DNA from: Hericium rajendrae
Lineage: Eukaryota > Basidiomycota > Agaricomycetes > Russulales > Hericiaceae
Assembly: GCA_033439255.1 (NCBI GenBank)
Contig: CM065890.1
Span: forward strand, 558,001-622,000
Direction of reading: 5' to 3'
Length of the DNA stretch: 64,000 nucleotides
Position numbers and translations under genes: made by a program. The notes under the pieces were generated by a model. That model saw only the letters and a list, made by a program, of their open reading frames with translations. It made no database searches and had not been told where the DNA came from. Below, in pieces: positions 1 to 10,516 of the stretch; position 1 is the first letter of the stretch; the number at the start of each line of letters is the position of its first letter.

Positions 1-2
1 TC

Positions 3-848
3 CTGCCATCAACCCCGTTCCCCTTTTGCACACTAGGTTTCTTCACCCCAGAACCCTCGCCTGAGCCTGTGTGGGCCAGAGAACGCCTCGGCCACCGATT
101 CCTCAGAACCCCGTACTCCACCACCTTGTACCCTCGTGCCCTTGGACGTCGTCCAGTTGCGGCAGACTTCCTGTAGGTTGTCACCATTGATTCCACCGAC
201 CCCCGCTTCCAGACCACTGCACCCTTCCCACTCGGGATCTTCGAGTCACTTGGGGACTACCACGTTTACACCCTTGCTGGCATCGCCCGGATCCACTTTT
301 CTCACCAAGACGCTGCCATCCGCCAGTGGTACTTCACTGAGCGCGAAGACTTCCCCTACCTCGAACTCGTTGACTTCGACGTTGCCAGGGAAGAACACCA
401 CCGCCTACACCCAGCCACTCCACCGCTCCCCACCGTTGCTCCTCCTAGTGTCGACTCCCCTCCCACACGCACCGAACCCCTCTTTGTACCAACAGGTATC
501 ATCTTCAACACCGTTACCAGGAAGTACTACGCATACCGTTCCAACTCTCGACGACTAGTCGTTGGCTGGAGACCAAACCTAGTAGAAGGAAGAGATCAGT
601 GGTTTTGGCAGGCCAGTAGCGTCTTCATCACTGAACCTGAACTCGCTCTCTCTCACCAAGTCCTAGAAGCACGTGAGCAAGAGCGAGTCACCTGGCTCGC
701 AGTCCTCCGTTCACCGCTACCCCCTCGTATCCCAACCCCAATACCAATCCCCTCACCCGCTCCACCTGTTACCACTGTTACATCCACATCCACCGTCAAC
801 GTCAAACCGATCATCACCCCAGCTCCCCCTGTTCAGCCACCCGACGAC
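3..848 (+). other. AUG-less open leader / Gag N-terminal extension, copy A
   Basis: The frame of gag stays open upstream of its first ATG (849) back to a TAG at 174-176, and again from there to the window edge. There is no ATG in any frame between 1 and 848. The encoded protein is conserved between the A/B and C/D sub-families despite clear nucleotide divergence (shared segments such as PLGIF, YYAYRS and WFWQAS, then a Pro/Thr/Val-rich linker), so it has been under protein-level selection. How it is translated is not clear. Non-AUG initiation or recoding at the TAG is possible. In copies C and D the frame changes by one base at the TAG. Confidence 0.6.
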
Positions 849-1832
849 ATGTCCAACCCCGAGATTGGCATCAAACCTGCTCCCTTTGAGGGAGATCGTT
901 CCAAGTCCAAGGAGTTCCAGTTGCGTATTCGCTTATTCCTTCGCGCCAACTCTACCCGGTATAAAGATGATACCGCCCAGATCTCCCTCTTCCTTGACCT
1001 CTGCCAGGGCCCTATTGCCGGCCAGTGGGCCACCCAGCGTGTCGAGGAGATCCTTGAGGATGACGACCTCGTGGCTGCATCTCCATCCCATGTTCCTCGC
1101 TACGCCAACCTCACTGCCCTTCGAACTCGCTTCAACTTGGACTTCTCCCCCCTCGATGACTCCAAGGACGCCTCCCATGCCATCCAGACCCTCCAGATGG
1201 GCACACGCCTGGTAGTCGACTACATCACCGAGTTTGAGTCCCTCGCCCCTCGCACCGGCTACAACGATGTGGCCCTAATCGACTGGTTCCTGCGTGGCCT
1301 AAACAATGCGCTGCGGGATGATTGCCAGCGCAGCTACCCCACGCCCACCACCCTGGATGAGTGGAAGGCGAGGGCCCGTGACAGGAATGCTGCCTACCTC
1401 ATGCGCACCCGGTTCCAGAGTCCCCGCCCTACAACTGGGCGCACTCCGGTGAGCACTCGCTCCCCTCAGTCCACATCTACTGGCCGATCCCGCACAGTTG
1501 CTGCTACAGGTGCCCCACTGCCCAAACTCTCGGAGCCTGACCGTGAGCGTCTCAGGTGTGAGGGCGGTTGCTTCCGCTGCCGCCAGAAGGGCCATGGCTT
1601 CCGCGACTGCCCCCTCAATGCCGACTCCAACCCCCGTGCCCCAATCCCTCGTGTCCGAGCGCTAGAAACCGGCCCTGCCCCGGGAGTAGCTTCAGAAGAT
1701 GCAGCCGCCGCCCTCGCTGTCCCCGCCATCAACAGGTCCATCGCCGACTTATCGTCACAATTGAAGGACTTGAGCGAGGAAGAGAGGGAAGAGGCAAAGG
1801 CTGCATTAAAGGATATGGTTGAGGGTTTTTAA
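849..1832 (+). CDS. gag: Gag polyprotein, Gypsy-1 copy A
   Basis: 327-aa capsid/nucleocapsid protein that packages the retrotransposon RNA into cytoplasmic virus-like particles. The N-terminal two thirds are an alpha-helical Ty3-type capsid region with PFEGDRSKSKEFQLRIRLFL near the start and a trailing QTLQMGTRLVVDYITEFES. A CCHC zinc knuckle, CFRCRQKGHGFRDC, lies near residue 240. The C-terminus is charged and Glu/Lys-rich. ATG 849 is the first ATG of this part of the transcript. The ORF ends at TAA 1830-1832, directly after a slippery heptamer that leads into pol. It is intact here, with isolated CpG-type changes against copy B (for example Cys for Arg just before the zinc knuckle). Confidence 0.9.
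   Translation: MSNPEIGIKPAPFEGDRSKSKEFQLRIRLFLRANSTRYKDDTAQISLFLDLCQGPIAGQWATQRVEEILEDDDLVAASPSHVPRYANLTALRTRFNLDFSPLDDSKDASHAIQTLQMGTRLVVDYITEFESLAPRTGYNDVALIDWFLRGLNNALRDDCQRSYPTPTTLDEWKARARDRNAAYLMRTRFQSPRPTTGRTPVSTRSPQSTSTGRSRTVAATGAPLPKLSEPDRERLRCEGGCFRCRQKGHGFRDCPLNADSNPRAPIPRVRALETGPAPGVASEDAAAALAVPAINRSIADLSSQLKDLSEEEREEAKAALKDMVEGF
1823..1829 (+). promoter_or_regulatory. -1 ribosomal frameshift site (G GGT TTT), gag/pol of copy A
   Basis: In the gag frame the last codons read GAG GGT TTT TAA. The heptamer G GGT TTT fits X XXY YYZ and is followed immediately by the gag stop. The pol frame is -1 relative to gag and open from here, and has no ATG near its start. A short CACG/CGTG stem can form about 15 nt downstream. 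The same heptamer is at 54214-54220 (copy B) and 28436-28442 on the - strand (copy D). Frameshifting is inferred. Confidence 0.65.
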
Positions 1833-4800
1833 AGCGCCCCCCGGTCACGTCGTCCGTGGGTGGCAAGAAACATTTCTTTGATCCGTCGAATCGCTTCTCT
1901 GTACTATCCGACCCCTGTGAGCAATCGTATCCATCGTCTTTGCGCATGTCCGCTATCACGCCCAACCGTCAGACACCGTCCATTACGCTCCAGGCCAAGA
2001 TTATCACTACCCCGATCAAGAAACAAATCGACGCTGAGGCACTTCTCGATAGTGGTGCAGAAGGCATCATTATGCACCCCGAGTTTGCCAAGAAACACCA
2101 GTTCCCCCTCAAGAAACTCCCTAAACCCTTTCCCGTTCGCAATGTGGACAACTCCGAAAACATCATGGGCTGGGTCCGCTATTCAGTCAACCAGAACATC
2201 TGCATTTACGCCAAGGACTCGACGTCCTTCCATGAGGAGACAGCTGAGTTCTATCTCGTTGACATTGGTGACTACGACATTATCCTTGGGACCAATTGGT
2301 TACAGGAACACAACCCTGAAATTGATTGGGTCTCTCGTCGTGTCGACATGACTCGCTGCCCTCCCTCTTGCACTCTGAATAAACCCCCGGTCAAGAACCT
2401 GTCCACTCGCACTGAACACCGCCACTCAGCCCCTCGTCCACCAGTCCTCAGCGCTGCTGCAGTACTGCTCCCCCCACCTTGCCCCCCTCTATTGCTCCCA
2501 CTGCCCCCACCATTTGTTGCTGCTCCACTTCCCAAATACGTGATCCCCGCTCGCCGAGTCCAAGGTGTCCGCCTTCACCGCATCCACTTGTCCAAAGTCC
2601 CTGCATGTCTATTCACCGAGGACGATGACCCCCGACCTAATGTCGATGATGACTGGGTTGAAGAGGGCCTTCGTCTAGCTGGTGTTCTCCCTGACTGGGA
2701 CACACCACCCCCACCAGACGACGACCCCGACTATCAACACACCATCCGTATCCGTCGCTCTTTCACCAATGCTCAGAAACTGGCGGAGCGTGTGGCCACT
2801 CGTGTTGCAGAGAAATCCTTTGCTGAGATGGTTCCCCCTCAGTATCAGGATTTCCAACCTGTCTTCGACGAGGAATCCTCCCATCGCCTCCCCGAACGTT
2901 GCCCTTGGGATCACGCCATTGACCTGAAAGATGGTTTTGAACCCCGTTCATGCAAAGTCTATCCCATGGCTCCTACTGAGCAGGAGGACCTCGATTCATT
3001 CCTTGATGACCAGGTCAAGAAAGGCTACATCCGTCCTTCCAAATCCCCTATGGCGAGTCCCTTCTTCTTTATCAAGAAAAAGATGGAAAACTACGCCCCG
3101 TCCAGGACTATCGCACCCTCAACAAAGGCACCATCAAGAATGAATATCCCCTGCCCCTCATCTCTGAACTTGTTGACAAGCTCAAGGGTGCCAAAGTCTT
3201 CTCCAAGATGGACGTTCGTTGGGGTTACAACAACGTTCGCATCAAGGAGGGCGACGAATGGAAAGCCGCCTTCAAAACCAACCGCGGTCTTTTTGAACCC
3301 CTGGTGATGTTTTTTGGTCTTACCAACTCCCCTGCCACGTTCCAAGGAATGATGAATGAACTTTTCAAGGATCTCATCGATACGGGCAAAGTCATCATCT
3401 ACATGGACAATATCCTCATTTTCACCGAAACCCTCGAAGAACATTGCGACCTTGTGCGCAAGGTCCTCCAACGCCTCCAGGACAATGACCTCTTCCTTAA
3501 ACCAGAGAAGTGCTCGTTCGAGCAGCCCTCAGTTGAGTTCCTCGGTCTCATCGTCTCCCATAACACGCTCGCCATGGACCCCGTCAAGGTTGCAGGCATT
3601 GCTGAATGGCCTGCCCCTCGTAACGTCAAGGACGTCCAGTCCTTTGTTGGCTTTGGCAACTTCTATCGACGCTTTATCCAGGACTTCTCCAAAGTCGCTC
3701 GTCCCATGTTTGACCTTACCAAGAAAGACCATCCTTGGGCCTGGTCTGCTGAATGTCAACATGCCTTTGAGGCTCTTAAAGCTGCGTTCACCTCGTCCCC
3801 AGTCCTTATCATGCCTGACCCGTCCAAACCCTACCTGGTTGAGGTCGATGCCTCAGACTATGCCACAGGAGGTATCCTATCCCAGCGCGGGGAGGATGAG
3901 CAATGGCACCCTGTTGCTTACATCTCCAAGGCCTTCACCGCCCCCGAACGCAACTACGACATCTATGACAAGGAACTCCTGGCCATCATCCGCGCCCTCG
4001 AAGCCTGGCGCCACTACCTGGAAGGTTCTCCCCATACTGTGGAGATCTGGACCGACCATAAGAACCTGGAATACTTCAAGTCTGCCCAAAAGCTGAGTCG
4101 TCGTCAGGCTCGCTGGGCTCTCTTCCTCACTCGTTTCGACTTTACCTTGATCCACAAACCCGGTATTCACCACCGGCCAGATGCCATGTCGAGACGACCT
4201 GACCACAGAGAGGGGGTGGACGACGACAACTCCGATCATGTCCTCCTCGACCCCAAGTACTTCCAGATCCGTGCTACACGTCCAGCTGCTGTCAAGTCCA
4301 TTGGCAATGCTGATCTTCGCCAACACATTCGCAATGCCAAGACCAAGGACATTGAGGTTGTTCAAGCCCTTGATGTGATCCTGAACAACGGCCCTCGCTC
4401 CCTTGTCAAGAACCTCCAAGAATGGAACTACGAGGATGGCCTCATCCTCTTTCGTGGCAAAGTCTACATCCCTGCTGACAAGGACCTTCGTCGAGACATC
4501 GTCAAGCTGCATCATGACACCCCCATGGCTGGTCACCCAGGACGCTACAAGACCTATGAGCTCCTCAGTCGCAACTACTGGTGGCCCGGTATGTCTGTCT
4601 TTGTTCGTGATTATGTTGATGGCTGTGCTACCTGCCAGGCCACCAAGGTTCAAAATCACCGCTCTCATGTTGAAACCATTCCCAATGCCATCCCTACCTG
4701 TCCCTTCCAAGACATTACCTCGGACTTCATCGTCAAACTCCCAGAATGCCAAGGCTATGACTCCATCAATGTGGTCGTCGACCGTTTTACAAAGCACGTC

Positions 4801-5961
4801 TCCTTCACTCCTTGTAAAGAGACCATTACCAGTGATGGCACAGTCGACATCCTTTTTGACAGGATTTATCGGAACTACGGCCTCTGGGAATGCCTCATCT
4901 CTGATCGTGGCCCACAGTATGCAGGCAAAGTCATGTGTGGCGTCTTTGACAAACTTGGTATCAAGTCCTCCCTCAGCACCGCCTATCATCCACAGACCGA
5001 CGGCGAGTCAGAACGCGTCAATCAAGAACTCGAGCAGTTCCTTCGTACCTTCTGCAACTACCGTCAGGACGATTGGGTCCAATGGCTCCCTTATGCTGAG
5101 TTCTCGCACAACCACCGTATCCACAGCGCCACTAACCGAGCTCCATTTGAAATGCTCCTCGGCTATATTCCCACTGCCATCCCCACTGTCAACCCCACAT
5201 CGTCTACACCCGCCGTTGAGGATCGTTTCCGTCACCTCGAACAACTTCGCACTGAGGTCCAGGCCAGCCTTCAAACAGCTGCTGATCTCATGAAGCGCAA
5301 CAACCAGGACCATATGCACGACACCATCCACTTCCAGGTTGGTGACAAGGTCTGGCTCGATGGCAAAAACATCAAAACCACGCGACCCAAAGCTAAGCTT
5401 GCTGATCGACGCCTGGGACCTTTCGAAATCACTGACGTCCTGGGCCCAGTCTCTTATCGACTGAAGCTACCGCCCACCTGGCGTATCCACCCGGTGTTCC
5501 ACACGTCCCTGTTGTCCCCTTACAAGGAAACTGATGCTCATGGTCCCAACTTCCCTGCACCACCACCTGACCTTGTGGAGGGTGAGGAAGAGTACGAAGT
5601 TGAGTCTGTCCTCGATGCTCGTCTCACCCGGAACAAACGCGGCATTGAATATCTCGTCAAATGGGCAGGCTACCCTGATTCAGAAAATCAGTGGCTTTCA
5701 CGTACCTCCCTTTCCAATGCCCATGGTGCAATCACCGACTTCTACACCCGCCATCCGCATGCACTCAAGGCTCCCAATCTTCGTGGACTCATCTACCTCG
5801 ACCCCGTCCATGCTCATCACGCACTCCAGGCGAAAGTGCGTCTTAGAGAGGGGGTGATGTCACGGATCGCTCCATTTCTCTCCGCCTTCTTCTCTGCCAT
5901 CAAGGCATCGCGTCGGTCATGTGCTCCAGCAGCCCCATCACATGTTCACTTCCTCACATGA
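1826..5961 (+). pseudogene. pol: Pol polyprotein, Gypsy-1 copy A (frameshifted)
   Basis: Aspartic protease (ALLDSGAEG, near 2040), RT, RNase H (VDASDYATGG; TDHKNLEYF), zinc-binding integrase domain with HHCC (HHDTPMAGH...CATC), DDE core (TSDF, SDRG, DGESERVN), GPY/F-type segment (LGPFEI) and a C-terminal chromodomain (EYEVESVLDARL...WLSRTSL). It would reverse-transcribe and integrate the element. A one-base loss in an A run at 3076-3083 shifts the frame inside RT; copy B has the extra A. The RT catalytic box reads YMDN at about 3402-3413 instead of YMDD, so the enzyme would be dead even without the shift. The ORF continues 104 nt into the 3' LTR before its stop. Confidence 0.92.
5844..5857 (+). 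other. Polypurine tract, copy A
   Basis: A purine-rich run, AGAGAGGGGGTGA, abuts the 3' LTR and would prime plus-strand DNA. It also encodes the pol residues just before the LTR. Confidence 0.75.
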
Positions 5962-6280
5962 CCTGGGGCTATCCTTCACCCATGCCCTTGTTCCCCTTTG
6001 GGACATCCTATTGTTCTCCCTCCCATTGTTCTCCTTTTGGCCACCATTGTTCTCACTCTATTGTTCGACCCGTTATGGTGTCCATTGTTCTTTTCCCATT
6101 GTCGTCCCAGTACTTATAGGCTCCCTGTCGCTCGCCTATTTCCCTAGATTGTCCATTTCGTCTGTACCGTACTGTACCTCCAATACAGGTCACTGCGCTG
6201 CTAGTCGCTCTCTGCTCTCTCGCTCCCATCATCGCTGGTGACTTGGGTGGTTCTCTGCTGTCTACGACCGAGTCTTGACA
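5858..6280 (+). repeat. 3' LTR of Gypsy-1 copy A (423 bp)
   Basis: Begins TGTCACGG and ends CTTGACA, so TGTCA/TGACA are inverted ends. The same 423-bp LTR recurs at 51592, 58250 and, inverted, at 10094 and 30665. It holds a TATA at 6115-6118 and, 31 nt downstream, AGATTGTCCA (6146-6155), the likely transcript start. Repeated CCATTGTTCT-like motifs occur upstream of the TATA. Confidence 0.93.
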
Positions 6281-7190
6281 CCACCGAGGAAGCTGCCACA
6301 GAGAAGATTAAAAGGAAGGGAACAAATTTGAGATACATGTCGAGGAGCTGTTTGCGAGAGTGGGCTATCGAGAAGGTCGAGGACATAGTTGAGGAGGAAG
6401 GTGCGGTGGTGTCATCAAAAGATGGGGGCTTTCATCTACCAAGCAAACAGGCTTCATGGGACTTCATTCTCAATTTCTCAATGGCCAATGCACTCACCTT
6501 GATCGAAGACAAAGGCCCGATATTGCTTCGACTACTTGTGGCTGCAACCTATTCTAAAGCGGAGCGGCCAAGGCCTCGACTCATCAGCGAAGCTCCACAA
6601 GACAGGAATGATGACGAGTTGGAAGGGCAAACAGGGGATCATGATGACGGCAGAGTTGCACGAAACAACAGCATCCATGGTGCCGTTCAGGCTATTGATG
6701 GCGAAAGCGAGAGTGCAGCACCGGAGAGCAGCGAAGCACGGTTCTCCTACGCTGAACATCTGTCGAAGACTGCACCTACAGGAACGGGAGAGAACCGTAC
6801 AAATTCCTTCATGGTGAGTCCATCAATGCATATGACAGGACGTGAAAACTCATTAACTCGAAGATTATCATGGCCGCATATCTCATGCTCATGAATGCGC
6901 AGAATCTGCGGTTCACCCTCTTCCAAAAAATCCTTGCAGTCTGGCTATTTGCAAACAATGCAGCTTACGAAGTATTTGTTATCCTCGCACAGCTCGGACT
7001 CTCGGTGTCCTACACCACTCTTCTAGATCTCTTGCGGTCAATATCGAAGTCCGCACAAGACACGGTGCGCTCGAAGGCATGGTTTCGAGCTTTCCTATTG
7101 ATCTATGACAACATCAATTGAATGATACGGGCATGGGACCCAGATCTTGGTCAGAAAGATGTAATACAAAACGGAACAGCAGCTACCTTT
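6281..7190 (+). pseudogene. DUF6589-domain gene, 5' fragment
   Basis: This host-type gene is cut at its 5' end by the LTR of copy A. Exon 6281-6813 encodes a charged, low-complexity N-terminal region. Intron 6814-6863 (GTGAGT...AAG, 50 nt) is followed by an exon reading IIMAAYLMLMNAQNLRFTLF and LGLSVSYTTLLDLLRSI, then YDNIN. This is the signature region before the DUF6589 domain of Agaricomycete proteins of unknown function. A TGA at 7119-7121 interrupts YDNIN/MIRAWDPDLGQ; related proteins have a residue there, and CGA-to-TGA decay is the simple explanation (inference). The exon then runs into a TIR element at 7191. It continues at 10016-10093 and 31088-32796. Confidence 0.8.
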
Positions 7191-7204
7191 CATCAGGGAA
7201 ATTG

Positions 7205-7480
7205 GAATTCTACATAGCTTAGTGCTAACTTATATGGTCTATTAGAGTTCTATCAGGCCTATGAAGCTATTCTTCTAAACTATATAGGGCTATCAGCCCT
7301 ATCATAGCTTTCATAGCAGTAGGTGGAAGCTATATACTGCTATATACTTCTAAAGGGATGCTATGACTGCTATATAACCTCATAGGCTTGCTATGGTCAC
7401 TATGGCCTCTACAATGAGTCAGCTAGACTCTAGAGTCATCCAGTCACATTAGATGCTATAGTTATTATGAGTACTATGGT
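7205..7480. repeat. AT-rich subterminal CTATAGCT repeats, left arm of TIR element 1
   Basis: Many short copies and inversions of CTATAGCT, GCTATATA and AGCTATCATAG-like words. Similar arrays occur at 9730-10000 and in element 2 (24960-25200 and 27530-27730). Clustered subterminal motifs of this kind are typical transposase-binding sites; this role is inferred. Confidence 0.6.
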
Positions 7481-7589
7481 AAGTCAGATAGGCACACAGA
7501 ATTTGAAGTCAAAGTCTATGATATTGAATTCTAGGGTATTACAAGCAACCCTAATACACTGCAAAGGTAAGCTACTCAGTAAGTTCCAA

Positions 7590-8560
7590 AATGCAACCTC
7601 GCATGCGCGAGGCATACGCGGTCAATCGCAAGCATGTGACCCAGCCGCTGGCGTGCATGGCTGCAACTCGAGAATGGCAGCCCACACGCATATGCGCGGG
7701 CTGGCGGGACCGTCCATGCTGCCCACGCCGGCGTAGTCATCTGCGGCCGCGCGGCGCTATCGCCGGCATTGCGCACGCCGCGGGGGCCATCTGCGGCTGC
7801 CTGCGCAGCCTGCACTGGTGCAGTCGTCCGCGCCTGTGCGCACGGTCACCGGTGTGCATGGCCTCGCGCACGCAGATGGGGCCGTATGCGGGTACTTGCG
7901 CCGTGTGTTGTGCGGTTGTCCACGGCCGTGCACACGCAGTCGCCCCGCGTGCGGCCAGCGCGCCGCAGACGGGGCCGTCTGCAACTACCCGTGCAGCATG
8001 TGCGCGATGCGTGTGTGCGTGCGCTGGCGCGTTTGTCCGCGGTCATGCGCACGCAGTTCCCAGCGTGCGCGACGGAGCTGTGCACGGCAGCTCGCGCGCT
8101 GGCATGAGCGCACGCGACGGCCCCGCGCAGCATTGCGTGGGTGCGCTGATGCAGTCGGCTGCGCTCTGCGCATGCCATCGCGGTCGTCCGCAGCTGTACA
8201 CGCTCCGTCGCCGAGATGCGTAGCCCCGCGCGCGCAGACGGGGCTGTCCCTGACTGCCCGCGCAGCATGTGCGTGTGGGCATGCACCGGCGGGGTCATTC
8301 GTGGCCATGTGCACGCTGTTGCTGGAACGCGTGGCCCCACATGCGAAGGCGGGACCGTGCGCGGCTGCCCGCATGGTGGCAGAACCGTGCGGGTGCGTGT
8401 GCTGGCACCGTCGTCCGCGGCCGTGTGGGTGCAGTCACCGGCGTATGTGGCCCCGCGCGCGCAACACGTAGCCATACGCACGCTGGCGCGGGCTTCCATG
8501 CGCTGGCAGCAAGGGGCAACAGCGGGGGGGTTGGGCGTGTGCATGCGTGTTGCAGTAGAG
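7590..8560. repeat. GC-rich degenerate tandem repeats, core of TIR element 1
   Basis: A roughly 100-130-bp unit recurs with drift. Units begin near 7870, 7970, 8234 and 8345 with GCAGACGGGGCCGT-like words, then carry CCGCGCAGC, GTGCGTGTGCTGGC and TCCGCGGCCGTG. Long ORFs in several frames on both strands are composition artefacts (Arg/Ala/Cys/His-rich, no domain). Confidence 0.55.
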
Positions 8561-8591
8561 GCGGGAGGAAGAGCGCGTTGTGCGACGTTTA

Positions 8592-8625
8592 GTCGAGTCT
8601 CATTGCCGTAGCAACGAGACTCGAC
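8592..8625. repeat. 15-bp-stem hairpin in TIR element 1
   Basis: The arms 8592-8606 and 8611-8625 (GTCGAGTCTCATTGC and its complement) pair with one mismatch around a CGTA loop. The mismatch is a CpG-type A/G difference. The counterpart in element 2 is at 26652-26681. Confidence 0.8.
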
Positions 8626-8721
8626 GGCGTCGACCACGGCGTTGTCGAGGGGAGGGGATGACGCGGGCTTGTGGGTGTGGGCGAGGTTGTCGAAGACGAG
8701 TGGGGGATCACGAGAAGGCAC

Positions 8722-8756
8722 ACGAGTATCGCTCGTTGGCAACGAGCGATACTCGT
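8722..8756. repeat. Perfect 16-bp-stem hairpin in TIR element 1
   Basis: The arms 8722-8737 (ACGAGTATCGCTCGTT) and 8741-8756 are perfectly complementary with a GGC loop. The counterpart in element 2 is at 26211-26242. A protein-binding or cruciform role is possible but unproven. Confidence 0.8.
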
Positions 8757-9179
8757 TTGATTAGCACGAAAAGACAAAAAAAAAACATGTATTTACTTAC
8801 CTAGGCCCCCCGAAAGTCCTATTAGCCATCCTGACCATCGACCGACGTCGTGTTTTGGGTGTGGAGAGAGAGGAGAGAGACGAGGGGAACGGGAGGGAGA
8901 GGTGGATGCTGAGTTGAGGGAGTACTGGACGAAGAAACGCACGAAGTCGACGCGTCGAGTGTAGGACTCGCGCGGCTGGCGGTTTCGAGTTCAACAAATC
9001 AAATAAAATCTTTTAAAATTCGAGAAAAATGGGGCACGTATGAATTCTTTGATTCTACACGATAAATGAGGTATATAGGTATCTACTACAGTGTATGTCC
9101 TTGAGCAATCAATCTAACTTACTGAAATCTAAATCAGTAGCCTCTGCCGCGGCATCCGGCAACCGCCGGCCAGCCACAA

Positions 9180-9311
9180 TTCGGGCTCCGACGTGCGCAC
9201 ATATATAAGGCATGTGCGACGCGCGTCCTCTCTCTCTTTCCTACCACTACCATCTCTCGTCTTCTGTCGTTTGCTTCTCTTCCTCTCTTCAACTTTCTTT
9301 GTTCGGTAAGT
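9180..9311 (+). promoter_or_regulatory. TATA promoter-like block and 5' splice donor in TIR element 1
   Basis: TATATAA at 9202-9208 is followed by a CT-rich leader (TCCTCTCTCTCTTTCC) and a donor-like GGTAAGTT (GTAAGT at 9306-9311). The right arm of the element after this point is AT-rich and without an ORF. The same order, inverted, is in element 2 (TATATAA on the - strand at 25730-25736, GTAAGT at 25635-25640). A transcript would read out of the element end; this is inferred. Confidence 0.5.
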
Positions 9312-10015
9312 TCTTATGTTGTTACATAGTTAACTAATCTTTATGCTTATGTATTATCTTTGTAGACATGAATATTTTCGCTTTTTCTTCTCTTTGGTAT
9401 GTTTTATCTTTTGTGCTCTTTCATTCTATTGTTTACTTACAATAAGTTGTTGACTTTAAGGTTTCATTTTCGCTTTTTATTATCTTTGGGATAAGTTTTA
9501 TGTTTTTATTTTATTTTATTTGATATAGTTTGACTTAAACACTTGTAAATTTATACAGGCTTGTTAACTTTTTAGTATAATATAATACTTTTTCATGTAT
9601 TACTCTATCTGATGAATAATAATGTCCTTTAAAATTTCGATGTTTTTGTTGATTTGAAACTTTTGTGAAAATTTGATTGTAGATTAGATAGTATAAATAG
9701 GTTTTATTGCTTTTATAGATCTGTCAAGTCTACCTTATGAGCATAGCTTATATAGATATGTCAAGTTTATCTTATAGACATAGCTTATATCAGTAACATA
9801 ACATTTATAGCCTCTATAGTTATATATCTTATGATAGCTGCATAGTTAACTATGATAGCTATGATAGCACTTCATAGCATCTCTCTTGAGCTCTATAGTA
9901 CTATATAGCATCTCTCCTTAGCTATATAGGCTATGGAGTAAAGGGCAATGCTATGGCCCTAGGAACTCTATATAGCTCTGATAGGACTATATAGTACCTC
10001 TACATTTTCCTGATG

Positions 10016-10093
10016 TTTGTTGTCCTCGAAGATTGCGACGTGGAGGTGGCATTTGATGTGAAGACTTTGCAAGATGCCCGAAAGGAAGGACGG
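10016..10093 (+). pseudogene. DUF6589 gene, middle fragment
   Basis: A 78-bp piece reads VVLEDCDVEVAFDVKTLQDA then RKEGR. It lies between TIR element 1 and Gypsy-1 copy D. It joins in frame to the 5' fragment (after ...NGTAATF) and to the 3' fragment (RCELTAVSLF...) once both insertions and their duplications are removed. It ends in the target duplication GACGG (10089-10093). Confidence 0.85.
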
Positions 10094-10516
10094 TGTCAAG
10101 ACTCGGTCGTAGACAGCAGAGAACCACCCAAGTCACCAGCGATGATGGGAGCGAGAGAGCAGATAGCGACTAGCAGTGCAGTGACCTGTATTGGAGGTAC
10201 AGTACGGTACAGACGAAATGGACAATCTAGGGAAATAGGCGAGCGACAGGGAGCCTATAAATACTGGGACGACAATGGGAAAAGAACAATGGGCGCCATA
10301 ACGGGTTGAACAATAGAGTGAGAACAATGGTGGCCAAAAGGAGAACAATGGGAGGAAGAACAATAGGATGTCCCAAAGGGGAACAAGGGCGTGGGTGAAG
10401 GATAGCCCCAGGTCATGTGAGGAAGTGAACATGTGATGGGGCTGCTGGAGCACATGACCGACATGATGCCTTGATGGCAGAGAAGAAGGCGGAGAGAAAT
10501 GGAGCGATCCGTGACA
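10094..10516 (-). repeat. 3' LTR of Gypsy-1 copy D
   Basis: 423 bp with TGTCA/TGACA ends, reading in - orientation. It matches 30665-31087 except for a few substitutions (for example GGGTTG against GGATCG near 10303). Confidence 0.93.

Larger units (their letters stand above)
1..6280 (+). mobile_element. Gypsy-1 copy A, Ty3/Gypsy chromovirus, 3' part
   Basis: This is an LTR retrotransposon entered from the left window edge; its 5' LTR and about 0.4 kb of leader lie outside. The order is leader, gag, pol (protease, RT, RNase H, integrase, chromodomain), polypurine tract, 3' LTR. It is colinear with copy B (window position + 52391), differing by one deleted base in pol near 3083 and by scattered, mostly CpG, substitutions. 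It ends at 6280 inside the DUF6589 gene. The target duplication cannot be checked because the left end is missing. Pol is dead (frameshift plus an altered catalytic residue). Confidence 0.93.
7191..10015. mobile_element. TIR element 1, non-autonomous, 2.8 kb
   Basis: The ends are inverted: CATCAGGGAAAT on the left and the complement of CATCAGGAAAAT on the right. TTT flanks both sides, and treating it as a 3-bp duplication restores the DUF6589 frame (THR-PHE-VAL-VAL-LEU). No transposase ORF is visible. The architecture is AT-rich subterminal CTATAGCT-like repeats, a GC-rich core of degenerate repeats, two long perfect or near-perfect hairpins, a TATA-containing GC-rich block with a GTAAGT donor, and an AT-rich right arm. 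It is homologous, in opposite orientation, to the element at 24767-27749. The superfamily is not assigned. Confidence 0.75.

Noticed and set aside
3877-4989. 370-aa minus-strand ORF opposite Gypsy-1 pol, also at 56269-57381 and partly at 11385-12143.
   Set aside because: Mirror of a coding strand with biased codons; changes between copies follow the pol frame, not this one.
6238-6894. Gene start inside the LTR at 6238 for the DUF6589 5' fragment.
   Set aside because: The first 43 bases are LTR; the frame there is open by chance. The real 5' end was lost to the insertion.
7591-8742. Long overlapping ORFs on both strands in the GC-rich core of TIR element 1 (up to 298 aa).
   Set aside because: Arg/Ala/Cys/His composition set by GC-rich repeats, open in several frames at once, no motif and no conservation with element 2.
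10013-10309. 98-aa ORF spanning 10013-10309.
   Set aside because: It is a DUF6589 exon fragment read through into an LTR.
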